From contig NC_085889.1 of the NCBI RefSeq assembly GCF_035222375.1, positions 1,178,001 to 1,242,000 of the forward strand: 64,000 bases of DNA. Direction: 5' to 3'. A model generated the notes under the pieces. That model did not search any database. It was not told where the DNA came from and saw nothing but the letters and a program-made list of their open reading frames with translations. Positions 54,441 through 64,000 of this stretch are shown in pieces (position 1 is the stretch's first letter; every line of letters begins with the position of its first letter). Both the position numbers and the translations under genes were made by a program. Origin of the DNA: Podospora pseudocomata (taxonomy: Eukaryota; Ascomycota; Sordariomycetes; Sordariales; Podosporaceae).

Positions 54441-57400
54441 ACCCCGTGGCCGCATCCCAGATCTTGATGGTCTTATCGCCTGATCCTGACACAACCCACT
54501 TCGAATCGGGCGAGATCGCTACCGACTGAACAGAATCGCGATGCCCTTTGAGTGTCTGCGTACATGACCCCGTGGCCGTATCCCAGATCTTGATGGTCTT
54601 GTCGTATGATCCTGAAGCAACCCACTTCGAATCGGGCGAGATCGCTACCGACGTGACCATATGGCCATGCCCCTCGAGCGTCTGCGTACATGACCCCGTG
54701 GCCGCATCCCAGATCTTGATGGTGTTGTCGGGTGATCCTGACGCAACCCACTTCGAATCGGGCGAGATCGCTACCGACGTGACCCAATCGCGATGCCCTT
54801 TGAGTGTCTGCGTACATGACCGCGTCGAGTTAAGGGAAGACGCTACCGACTGAACAGAATCGCGATGCCCTTTGAGCGTCTGCGTACATGACCCCGTGGC
54901 CGTATCCCAGATCTTGATAGTCTGGTCGCGTGATCCTGACGCAACCCACTTCGAATCGGGCGAGATCGCTACCGACGTGACCCAATCGCCATGCCCTTTG
55001 AGCGTCTGCGTACATGATCCCGTGGCCGGATCCCAGATCTTGATGGTGTTGTCGTATGATCCTGAAGCAACCCGCTTCGAATCGGGCGAGATCGCTACCG
55101 ACGTGACGATATGGCCATGACCTTTGAGCGTCTGCGTACATGACCCCGTGGCCGTATCCCAGATCTTGATAGTCTGGTCGCGTGATCCTGACGCAACCCA
55201 CTTCGAATCGGGCGAGATCGCTACCGACGTGACGATATGGCGATGCCCTTTGAGCGTCTGCGTACATGACCCCGTGGCCGTATCCCAGATCTTGATGGTG
55301 CTGTCGAGTGATCCTGACGCAACCCACTTCGAATCGGGCGAGATCGCTACCGACGTGACCCAATCGCGATGCCCTTTGAGCGTCTGCGTACATGACCCCG
55401 TGGCCGTATCCCAGATCTTGATGGTGTTGTCGCGTGATCCTGTCGCAACCCACTTCGAATCGGGCGAGATCGCTACCGAGTTGACGTGATAGCGATGCCC
55501 CTCGAGCGTCTGCCGGCACGCATTCCAATTATCCTCTACAATTGGCCCCGAAGTAATCCACTTCCGTTCTTCATGCCTAAATAGGCCTCTTGTTATACTT
55601 CGGGCGGGGCTAAACACAAGTGCTGAAGCGTATACCTGAAGAGGATAATTCTCAACAACCCATCTCCAGTGTAAAACGAATCGGTGCATGTCAGCGACAA
55701 GGCTCGGTAATTGAGACGTAATCGACCTGTGCTAATCTCCTGTTAGAACCACTTAATGACATGATACTATCACTGGGTAAAGCCTACCTGAAGAATCCTT
55801 TCGAGGTTTGCCATTGAAAGTACCCCCTGTGGCATGCTCTTACAAAGTGAAAGTGCTTCAAGCCAGTGGAGGTAATGCTGTCTCAGAAAGCCATCGACGA
55901 TACCACCATCTTGAAAAACATCTGGGTGCTTGCTATCGTCGCTCGCCCGCCAGTCACAGAGATGATCAACCCAGTAGATACAAGCATAGCGTGCTGCGGC
56001 CAGCGGGTCTGGATCGGTAAGCTTGGCGTCGTCGATGGAAGATCCCGGAGCGCCAAGGCTGTAGATGTCGCGTCGTAATGTTCCGGACATAACGTGTAGC
56101 GATCGCAAGAAGACGACATGGTGTACGTCTTTTATCCCGGAAGAAAAAACCCCATGAGCTGCTTCTCTCAGCAAGAAATCCTTTGCGGATTGGTGGACGA
56201 AATAAATGGTGGTTTCTCGAAGGGTCAAAAAAGAGCCGCAGAGTCCTACTATCTCTGTTATGAATTCTAGTTCGTCGGAAATGCCCTCCGGTATATCCAC
56301 GAAGACCGTTAGCTCTTGTATCGTGATAGGCCGGTAAGTAATGGAGAGGACCGCCAGAACTTGTTTGCAGAGATCTGGCTCATCCGAGCGGCGAACCTGA
56401 TCTATCATTCGTTGGTAGAGAGAATTAAGACCAGGTGGAAACGTATTTAACTTGGTGAGAACCCTTAATCGTGAAACATTCGTAAGTTCTTGACAGACCA
56501 AAGCCACCCAGAGGAATGTATCGTTTGCGTTGCGGGTTAAGTGGTGTTGAACAGCGTTCTTTGTTCTGTCGTCGTAACTCTTTAGCCGCGCTAGTTCATC
56601 TATCTTATGCTGAATATATGTGCTGACAGCGGAGGAGATAGACTCTTCGTTCAACTCAAGACTGAGCCTTATCTTCTTTTCCGCGGCTTCTAGGCTCTCC
56701 TCGATGTTCGGCCAGTTGCGACTAGAGACGACCCACTTGACACAACGAAACGTAGATGACATCCCGACAATAAATTTAAGAAGTCTTGGCAAGTCACCCA
56801 TGCATTCGTCCAGAGCGTCGATGACCAGGTAGGTTGGCTTCAAGTTCGGGTCTCCTAGCATCCCCCCCAAAATATCCGAGAGGACGAACCACGCATTTGC
56901 GTCAGAGAGTAATTGAGCATTGTCCGTGTATTTACGTATGTGGGAGATGAGACGTGGCTGCTGGTGGGCAAGAAGGTAGATCAAGCTGCGTAACACGGCA
57001 ATGGCGTTATTGATGCGCGAGTCGGTAGCTTGGCAGAAGAAATAGGCCAAGTTGCGACCGTGCCCCTCTGCAACAATGGCACCCTCCAGCTCGTTAATGA
57101 TGCCGCAGAGCAACATAGTCTTGCCCTTGCCGGGATCTCCTTTAATCCAGAGAAGGCGGCTCTCTGACTGGTCATGCCAACCGCGGAAGTCGGGGGTGTC
57201 GAAAACCCAGCGGTAAGCGTCATCAAGCAATCCACCCTTTGCCTCCTCGATGCGCTTCTTATCAAGGCGCGGGTCGGTAGAATGCAGACTAGACAGATAG
57301 CGATTATGCTTACTAAATTCCTCTCGCAGCCGCTCAAATGCTCTTTCTTCTCCTTCGCCGTATAGAAGCCGCATTTGTACGTTAAAGATACCGAATAGAC

Positions 57401-58031
57401 AGTAAGCTCTGTCTTCTTCGCGCGTCGTGCTGCGGTGTTTAATCCACGACATGCGTACGTCAAAGCTGAAATCGGACAATTTGTTGGCTTGGAGAGCTCG
57501 TAGAGGAATGCCAGTTGTGTTGTGAATATGCTGTGCGAGAGAATTCTTATCTCCTAGGCGCTTGCGGTCTTCGGAGAAGAATTCAACAACTTTTGGCGCA
57601 ATAAGCTCTTGGAGGGTCCACCCACGAGTGAACCATCTGGATTTCCGAAAAGCTAATTCCCAACCGGGGTTGCTGTCGGCGTCCTGTTGGTAGGTTGAGA
57701 CGTCTGTGAGATAGACATAGCATTTGGCCGCATTGCGGTACCATCGGAACATGGAGTTGAGAGCCTCCTGAAACTCATCGCAGTCGGATTTATTGATGCA
57801 GCATGTGTCGATCCAGAAGAATTTCAGTCCATCACGCCCGGCTTGGTCTCCGCAAAACTGGATCTTAGAGTAGCCTCTTTTGTTCTTGCGTGTACCGTCC
57901 GTTACATCCTCAAAGCTGACCTCTTCGTCGCCCCATGTGTGCGAAAGTATCGCATACGGTGGGACCTGGTTGTCGGGAATGTCACCCGTCAAACTGACAT
58001 CGCCGGTATCATTGCGTTCCAGGAGGCGCAT
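54169..58031 (-). CDS. HNWD-type NLR: HET + NACHT + WD40 (het-e/het-d/het-r family)
   Basis: Intact fungal NLR of the family that controls heterokaryon incompatibility in Podospora. Exons 58031-55788 and 55731-54169; the 56-nt intron (GTAGGC, TTCTAAC, ATTAG) gives 1268 aa. Seen: HET domain starting MRLLERNDTGDVSLTGD with AILSHTWGDEEVSF, FFWIDTCCINKSD and WFTRGWTLQELIAP; NACHT with Walker A GDPGKGKT (about 298-305) and Walker B LVIDALDEC (about 401); the bridge VADMHRFVLHWRWVVENYPL; and from residue about 820 a WD40 array. By family knowledge the WD40 surface senses a partner and the HET domain triggers cell death. Orientation and flanks are shared, inverted, with the left NLR locus. Which partner it recognises cannot be told from sequence. 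Confidence 0.95.
54370..55515 (-). repeat. WD40 array: eight full 126-bp units, one shortened, one divergent terminal unit
   Basis: Full units are 42 residues (for example TQTLKGHRDWVTSVAISP followed by DSKWVASGSRDQTIKIWD). Differences concentrate at the positions after GH (RYH, RDW, RHI, GHI, GDW, GHM, RDS), at the residues around the third strand (RDN, LDS, RDQ, YDN, PDN, YDK, GDK) and at W/R before VASGS. Between units five and six lies a 24-residue unit ending SSLNSTRSC (near 54810-54880), whose sequence matches the terminal unit rather than the internal ones. Confidence 0.95.
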
Positions 58032-58547
58032 TGTCGAAAAACCGCCGAGCTCAGCTCTCGTAGCATAGAGAATAGGTCATGCAAGGTTTTGCGAGGCTTC
58101 TTTGGCTGCCTCACGTGTTTAGCGGTGGAAACACGAATATGCCTTAGGCCTTTGCAGTCAAAAAGGAATCTGTTGTCTGCCTGTATGACTATTCGACAGC
58201 GGGAAAAGCCGAGCAGGTGCGTGGGAGACGGACGGAACTAGTAGGCTCAACAAATCAGTAGCTGAAACCAGAATAAGCTCTCAGACATAGACAAGAGTTA
58301 CTTGCCCCGAGTGATTGTTGAGAAACGTAGTGCAAAACTTGGTAGGTTCGATTGTTGCTGTTTCCAAAGGTCGACAACCCCGCACATCGGGCATTTTGCT
58401 GACATTGGCGCCCAAGCGGTTGGCGTCAACTGCGCATACTGGAAGCATCGTGATTGGCGTTGCTCTGGTGGCGTGCATGAAGATGTCCCTTTGGTGGCCG
58501 TCGTTTTGCCCCATCGTTTCGTTCTCTTACACCTCAGCTTCTCAACC
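58032..58547. other. HNWD upstream region
   Basis: The 516 bp between the HNWD start codon and the duplicated 5' block are not shared with the left locus, so the promoter-proximal part differs between the two NLR loci. Confidence 0.5.
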
Positions 58548-59095
58548 CCCTACCGCCGGTATCCCGAAAGTCGTCCAGATCTTACATAATTATAGCATAT
58601 CGCCCCGATATCAAAGATCCCAAGACCCGAGATTTGTGGCTAGGCCAGAGGGAGCAAACGACTATATACCTGAGGTGAGGGCCTGGGCTGTGCCGCAGTG
58701 ATGAGCCAAGTCCAGCACAAACGCGCACGGATATCCAAACGTGATCCAGTCTTTCAGCTGAATCCTTAGCAAAACGCATTCCTTGCGATAGCACACATAT
58801 GATCTTGAATCGGCTTCGAAGATCGGAGTAGTAAATATCCAGATATACAAAGAGTTATGCTTCATCATCATTCCGCCTGAGAGCCTGAAAATACACGCTC
58901 GATGTACCGAAGTACCTATATTTGCTACAGCCCGTTTTATTTTCGATTTTTATTTTCTGTCGGCGCTTACATGCTTCAGGTTCATTGGAGGACTGAGGTG
59001 TGAATGTAGAAGATCGGGAGATAAATCTTCCTCAGTTTTTGGCAGTATGTCTTCCGAAATCTGCATCGGATTTCCCTGGAAATGACAGCCTGGGT
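58548..59095 (-). repeat. right copy of the NLR 5'-flank block
   Basis: Reverse complement of the left block at 150-706. The match ends near 58548 on the gene side (cggcggtaggg here, cgacggtagga on the left) and near 59095 on the outer side. Confidence 0.85.
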
Positions 59096-59285
59096 GTTCA
59101 TCTTTGAACCATATCTCCCAGTCACTATTGCCCAATTCCACTCGGTACCCAGCAAGTTGAGGTGCATTGCACAGTGCACAGACAGCCGGAAATAGTGTCA
59201 TTTGCTGCCTTCTGAACTCCATGGAGATAATCTCGGTAGAGAAAAGTAATTTTATCGAAAAGGGTTTCTCGCCGTCCGTCATCAT
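58950..59285 (-). CDS. uncertain 111-codon ORF overlapping the 5'-flank block
   Basis: The frame starts MMTDGEKPFSIKLLF and includes two CxxC-like residues (CALCNAP) and a DEHPGCHFQGNP stretch. Only its last third lies in the duplicated block, and the left copy does not keep the reading frame upstream. It may be the remains of an exon of a gene that once lay beside the NLR, or chance. Family not recognised. Confidence 0.25.
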   Translation of the reverse strand: MMTDGEKPFSIKLLFSTEIISMEFRRQQMTLFPAVCALCNAPQLAGYRVELGNSDWEIWFKDEHPGCHFQGNPMQISEDILPKTEEDLSPDLLHSHLSPPMNLKHVSADRK

Positions 59286-59513
59286 AGATTCGATAGGATT
59301 GTTGAAGTTGTTGGGAGCTCATGTCCAAGCTGGCAATTGGCATACAAATACCATCTACCCCCTGGAGCGGAGGTTGTCCCAAGTCCTACCGGAAGTCTTC
59401 GTAAAGACACTTCATGCGATTAAGTCTTTGTTCGCATATTATGTCTTCGTAACCATCAAGGTACTCATGCCGAGCCTATAGTTCATCGCGTCGTCGAGAA
59501 CTGACCAAGTTAA

Positions 59514-60668
59514 GTGCAATTAAGCGACAAGAAGGCAATGGTGCGTCTGCTTTTGCTGCACGTACACAGTCGCGTCCGCCACGTCTTCTTCTCTCCTGTC
59601 ACCTCACAAGAATCAAGACTTGTCAAAACGTATATGGGGTCCAAAAAGGCGAGGGAGGAGAAGAGTGCACCGTACCGGGACGCGCAGTACCCGCTCCTGC
59701 TCCAGACTGAGGCCTCATATATGGACACCTCTGAGCTTGGTATCACAGATACGAGTAAGAAACTTTTTAGGGACCTTCTTAGCGGTGAACAGCCGGTCCC
59801 TAAGGAGACGCTCTTCGACGACGATATCTTTGTGGATGCTTGTCGTAACCTCCACAATAAGAATGAGGCAAGGATCATTCAAGGCATCTCAAGGCTTATC
59901 GCTCCTTCGGCGGAATCGCTCGCACTTCGGAAAAAGAACTATAAAGGCCTTATCGAGAGCGTTAACGAAGGGTGGGACAATTCGATCCCCCTCACCGGCA
60001 CCCGTCCACAGCCTGACTACTCCGTTGGGTTCAAACGAGACGCATTTACCGATGACCAGCTCGCCAAGCTATCGCCCTTTATCGGCGACTTTATCGCCGA
60101 CCGACAGAACGCCCACAGTATGACCCTTGCGGTGCGGGCCATTGTCGAGCTTTTCCGTGCTGTAAAGCGCGAGGATGAGGTTAACCGGGAGATCCTCGCC
60201 TTTTCCGTCTCGCATGACCATACCTTAGTCTGGATTTACGGCCACTACCCGGTCATAGCCGGGAAAGGCATCAAATACTACCACCAGCCGATCCACAAAT
60301 TTGACTTTACTACACTTGACGGACAGGAAAAATGGATGGCATATCGATTCACGAAGAATGTCTACGACACATGGATGCCCAAGCATTTCGAGAACATCTG
60401 CTCTGCCATCAATCAGTTGCCGTCAGATTTGGACTTGGATGTCCCACCACTTTCTGAGGCGACCGGGCTTTCCCAGGATTTAGGAAACCTGATGCAGTCG
60501 GGTGCCGGCTTCCCTTCTGCTGGCGAGCAGGATCGCCAGCCGAGCATCGCTGAGCAGCAAGTGGTGACTCCAGACACCTCATTCAGTGGGATAGCAAAGA
60601 GGAGGAAAGCCCCGGAAGGTGACAAACGGGTAGATAGGATTTGCATTCCAGAGCGAATTTTGGCGTGA
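59514..60668 (+). CDS. DUF7924-like fungal protein, 384 aa
   Basis: The frame contains the block I associate with the fungal DUF7924 family: RDAQYPLLLQTEASYM, RDLLSGEQPVPKETLF, NEARIIQGISRLIAPSAE, PDYSVGFKRDAFTDDQLAKL, RQNAHSMTLAVRAIVELFR, FSVSHDHTLVWIYGHYP, FTKNVYDTWMPKHFENICSA. The family's function is not established; a nuclease-like fold has been a thought of mine for the central strand, unproven. Compared with relatives as I remember them, the piece between PFIGDF and RQNAHS is about 28 residues shorter. The first 40 residues (MQLSDKKAMVRLLLLHVHS) do not look like the family, so the true start may be an upstream exon or a later Met. It lies just outside the right NLR flank. Confidence 0.65.
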   Translation: MQLSDKKAMVRLLLLHVHSRVRHVFFSPVTSQESRLVKTYMGSKKAREEKSAPYRDAQYPLLLQTEASYMDTSELGITDTSKKLFRDLLSGEQPVPKETLFDDDIFVDACRNLHNKNEARIIQGISRLIAPSAESLALRKKNYKGLIESVNEGWDNSIPLTGTRPQPDYSVGFKRDAFTDDQLAKLSPFIGDFIADRQNAHSMTLAVRAIVELFRAVKREDEVNREILAFSVSHDHTLVWIYGHYPVIAGKGIKYYHQPIHKFDFTTLDGQEKWMAYRFTKNVYDTWMPKHFENICSAINQLPSDLDLDVPPLSEATGLSQDLGNLMQSGAGFPSAGEQDRQPSIAEQQVVTPDTSFSGIAKRRKAPEGDKRVDRICIPERILA

Positions 60669-61182
60669 TGACTGTTGCCTTGCGACCTTACCATGAATGC
60701 CTGGGCGCACTTGCATTGCCCGCCACAACGTAACTCGGCGGCTCTTCTCGAAAACGGCAAAAGATGGCAAAGCATAGACGTAGATACTATACTGAAACAG
60801 ATCACAGAGCAGTCCCACCGAAGCCAAAAAGAAATGCAGCCATCGTTCGACTCCGCTTTGAAGCTGAAGGTCAGAACGTGAAACCAGGCTTACTAACCAT
60901 TGGTCAAAGCATGATGCCTACCTCTGTGAGAGTGACAACTATTTTTCGAGAGGTCTAGGAAAGAGCGAGTGGATAATTACCCCCTTGTACCTTCCAAAGA
61001 CTTGTCTCGGGGCCGATCAGCAGTGGCAGTGGATGACCTCGACATGGAAGGAACAACGGACCTTTGGTCCCATGCACATTGCGGGACTGATTTGTCTCGC
61101 TCCTCAGGCTCTCACAACAGCTCCCACAACATCCAGAATAACACCTCACCAACAGTCCACAAGTCAACCGGCATCAGCAACA
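60669..61182. other. spacer, no gene seen
   Basis: Between the DUF7924-like gene and the small membrane protein. An in-frame extension of the latter to 60985 is open but lacks a start context. Confidence 0.4.
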
Positions 61183-61698
61183 ATGTCTTCCACTCATTGC
61201 AAGGCTTGCAAAAGCATCCGCTGCTCTCCTGCTCCTCCCAAGATCACTTGCTCATGCCCCGTCACAACACTCCACGGCACAGTCACCACGGTCCACAGTA
61301 CCATCGAACCAATCAAGGCGGTAACCGTAGAACTTCGAGATCCTACGACGAACAATGTTACAGATACCGTCACTACCCTTCAGCCAGCTCACGCCCCTGC
61401 TGAGCTTCCCTCGACTACCATTGTTCGGTGCTGGGTCACGTTTCCAAGTACGCCCAAGTCGGTACGAAGCCGACAGCGACCAGTATTCAAACACATGATC
61501 ATATTCGCTTTGAGCGGCCTGATTGTGGGAATTATCATTGGCTGTTGGGGTTCTATGGCTTGCTCTCAGAGCTTTGCGCAAAAGGTACGTGCAATCTCCT
61601 TGATATCTGACCGATGATTCCTTCAGCATGGCTCGTCTAACGAAGCATTCCCAGTGATGCCCTCCACAACTGGCGGCGATATGCTGGATTATTGTTAG
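61183..61698 (+). CDS. small Cys-rich single-pass membrane protein, unknown
   Basis: Exons 61183-61584 and 61627-61698, intron 61585-61626 (GTACGT, CTGACC, TTCAG; 42 nt, short but of the right form), 157 aa. Seen: an N-terminal cysteine cluster (CKACKSIRCSPAPPKITCSC, two CxxC-like pairs), a Thr/Val-rich middle (TTLHGTVTTVHSTIEPIKAV) and one membrane helix (MIIFALSGLIVGIIIGCWGSM) followed by a short tail ending GGDMLDYC. There is no signal peptide, so the Cys cluster is probably cytosolic with a C-terminal anchor. Without splicing the product ends ISLISDR. Family not recognised. Confidence 0.5.
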
Positions 61699-62835
61699 GG
61701 AAAACTAAGATTTGCTGGCTCTGGGTGTTTAAAGTGGTAGGGATTGGTCGAATCACTCTGTTTGGTGGCATTTTGCGGGGTAACGGTGTTGTGCCCCGGT
61801 TGTCAAGGTCTTGTCGATCAACATCTGTACGCATCTCGCCGAATAAGAAAACTCTTCATGTTCACACTCAAGACTCATTACTTCAATTCCGGTTGCAATC
61901 TATACATTTGCCCAAAGAAACGCTGATCCCTGGTAAGCTCTGTCTTCTCATACGCCGGATAGATTGGCCGGCCCCCGCCCACTCAACTTACGCGAGATGG
62001 ATGTATATGAAGACGATAACTGCCGGCAGCCTGAGTCTGAGCGCGTGTTGTTTGCTCCTCCTGAGGCGCTGTCGCACCAGAGCTCGGTTCCGTCGTTGAA
62101 GCTGTCAACGGGGGGCGGAAAGCGAATATTGATCTGCTGGCAGAACTCATCCCGTCCGTCTGTCTTGAAGGAACGGTCAAGCTTTTGGGCTCAGGCCCTG
62201 ATCCTGTCAACATCGTCCCGTGTTGTACATCCAGTTGTATCCAAGTTTGACACCTCGTTTAAACCGATGGATGATGCAGCAAATATGCATGCATGCAGGT
62301 ATATATCAGCCACTCGCTTGGTAACATGCCGCTCCTCCCGCCAGTCACGTTGCGAGATGGACTTTGACAAGACCAGATTTGCTACCGGGCGGGCTGGGGA
62401 ACTTTTGTGGGTTGCTCGTGCGCACAGCAACATTTTTCAAGATTTCCGCCTGAATGGTTCATATCTGGGGAGGGGATTAGGGGACCCGGCGAAGGGGGCG
62501 GTGGGCGCACTGACATTTGATCTGTCAAATTGTCTGAGATCTGGAATCTGGGGTATGCAGTGCATTTGTCTCGAATAAGCTTCCCGGGAGCGGAAGGAGG
62601 GACGGTCGCAAATATCGGGAATTGGGTGAGCTCGTCAGGCTTCTGGCTTGGGAGTTCTAGAGGGGTCTTGATTGTAGGACGGGTCGCTTGAGTGAGTTCA
62701 TTAAGGGGAGGAGCCCCCTATCCTTGCTGAAGTTGTTTATCCCGCTGAGATTTCTTGTTTTTATTATATTTTTACTTGATGCCTTGTTTCTTTTGTTTCT
62801 GACTGATAGCAAGTTTACGACGACAAACCAGCACG
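61699..62835. other. no gene supported
   Basis: Includes an open frame of 204 codons (61964-62578) without recognisable domains, biased composition or splice support; I regard it as chance. The last 200 bp are the promoter and leader of the next gene. Confidence 0.4.
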
Positions 62836-64000
62836 ATGTCAGCGCTTACCCCGACTGATGCGCCTCCGCCGCCGCCGCCACCGCCAGATGGCCTACCTCC
62901 GGGCATTCCTGTCACCGAACGGGCGGCGCACCTTGCCCAGACCTTCATCGGTGTTACCTCAATACTGATGGCCTTGTGCCTGGTCACCTTCTTCACGCGT
63001 ATCTACCAACGGGTCTTTCCTGTATTCAAGATGGGTCTGGACGACTGGTTCATCATTGTTGGCTTTGTAGGCCCTTCTTTCCTTCCTTCCTTCCTTTCCC
63101 TTTCCCATCATCTCCACAGCCCTTGCTAACCCTAATATATGTCCAGATCCTAGCAATAGCAGACTGGTCCCTCCTCTTCCCGCTCATGGTCCCCAAACCA
63201 GGCTACATCCCCTTCTCCCGCGGCACCGAAGCCGGCAAGCACTCCTGGCTCGCCATCCCCGTCTGGGGGTTGGCCATGACGTGCATCAAGATCTCGATTG
63301 CGCTTACACTCTTACGAATCCGAGGCTCCGAAAGAAAGTGGAGGGTATTCTTGTACACCATCATCGTCATCCTGGCCATCTACGGGATAGGCAACACAAT
63401 ATTCTGCCTGGCTATCGCGTGCCAGCCGTTGCAGGCGGCTTGGGATGTGTTGACCCCCGGTGGGAGGTGTGTACCGGTGGAAATAATGAAGGCCGTTTCT
63501 GATTTAGGTTCGGGGATCAACATCACGACCGATCTGCTGTTGAGTCTGACACCGATAACTTTCTTGAGAAAGCTGAACAGGCCGTTGAGGGAGAGGGTGT
63601 TTGTTTGCGTGCTGATGGGGATGGGGCTGTTGGCGAGTGTGAGCAGTATTGTCAAGACGGTTATCATCAAAGATTGGGGGGATCCGACGGCGGCGGTGGA
63701 TGATTGGTGGGCTATGGGGGTTAGTATCTGTACTTGGACTGCGCTGGAGCAGCTCTTGGGGGTGTTGGCGGCTTGTGTACCGGCTATGAAGGGGGTGTTT
63801 CAACGGTGCTTGGGGGGGCTGGGGGTGGATATCACTCTTGGGGGGAGCAAGAGGCAGCGGTCGGGACAGGGGGGGAATTATTACTTGAGGACCTTTGGGA
63901 GGGGTAGGGGGACGGGTACAGTGAGGAGTGGAGGTGGTGAAGGGGAGAGGGTCCGGTCGGGGACTTTTGAGAGTTTGGGGAGTTCTGGTGGGAATCGGTT
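62836..64000 (+). CDS. fungal rhodopsin-like seven-helix membrane protein, 3' partial
   Basis: Integral membrane protein of the fungal 'rhodopsin domain' group (related in layout to Pth11-type receptors but without a CFEM domain). Exon 1 62836-63066, intron 63067-63146 (GTAGGC, GCTAAC, CCAG, 80 nt), exon 2 from 63147 to the window end without a stop. Seen: a Pro-rich start (TPTDAPPPPPPPPDG), first helix FIGVTSILMALCLVTFFTRI, the family-typical LDDWFIIVGF, then WGLAMTCIKISIALTLLRI, the CQPLQAAWD segment and AAVDDWWAMGVSICTWTALE. The Gly/Arg-rich cytosolic tail runs off the edge. Ligand and role are unknown. Confidence 0.85.

Noticed and set aside
54473-55528. Repetitive ORFs in other frames across the WD40 array
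   Set aside because: Same cause: a 126-bp in-frame repeat gives periodic ORFs in all frames. Only the frame with GH..WD is supported.
61964-62578. 204-codon ORF
   Set aside because: No domain, no codon bias, no splice support; likely chance in GC-balanced DNA.
1-64000. tRNA, rRNA, CRISPR or riboswitch features
   Set aside because: No cloverleaf with a clear B box, no rRNA core sequence and no spaced direct-repeat array were recognised by eye. A tRNA could be missed without a scan.

Overview
The window reads as nuclear DNA of a filamentous ascomycete, most likely Sordariales close to Podospora. Short introns (42-87 nt) with GT..AG ends and CTAAC/CTGAC branch sites join ORFs into intact proteins, there is a HET-NACHT-WD40 gene of the HNWD (het-e/het-d/het-r) type and a P450nor nitric oxide reductase, and Fot1/pogo and Tad-type LINE elements are present. 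The species is inferred. Exon models were built by hand from splice signals and checked for reading phase; nothing was searched.

Layout. (1) 1-6.5 kb: an NLR region with one NLR (alpha/beta-hydrolase-like domain, NACHT, six near-identical 33-residue HEAT-type repeats), bounded by sequence that recurs inverted at the right of the window. A WD40-NLR 3' remnant lies just downstream. (2) 6.5-9.7 kb: repeat-rich DNA without a convincing gene. (3) 9.7-20.5 kb: five adjacent genes: peroxisomal-type fatty alcohol oxidase, Baeyer-Villiger monooxygenase with a C-terminal membrane segment, membrane-associated SDR, HSL-type esterase and a Zn2Cys6 regulator. Their chemistries fit a subterminal-oxidation or ketone-degradation route, which is the most interesting metabolic idea here. 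(4) 21-39 kb: mostly housekeeping genes (AMSH-like deubiquitinase, an unknown, prefoldin 6, Vps4, Nop56, a C2H2 protein, a PIF1 helicase, a DUF1996 secreted protein). (5) 39-50 kb: sparse DNA with two small genes, a Fot1/pogo deletion derivative, P450nor (CYP55A-like) and two unknown genes. (6) 50-54 kb: a Fot1/pogo element inserted in a dispersed repeat, then a Tad-type LINE fragment. (7) 54-59.5 kb: an intact HNWD gene with eight full 42-residue WD40 units. (8) 59.5-64 kb: a DUF7924-like protein, a small Cys-rich membrane protein and a fungal rhodopsin-like integral membrane protein cut by the window end.

The most striking structure is the pair of NLR regions. A 5' block (150-706 and 58548-59095) and a 3' block (about 5900-6465 and 53938-54440) occur at both ends in opposite orientation. 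On the right they flank an HNWD gene; on the left they flank a different NLR. This looks like replacement of one receptor body by another inside shared flanks. Both receptors carry recently homogenised repeats whose variation is concentrated at a few positions, as expected for fast-evolving recognition surfaces.
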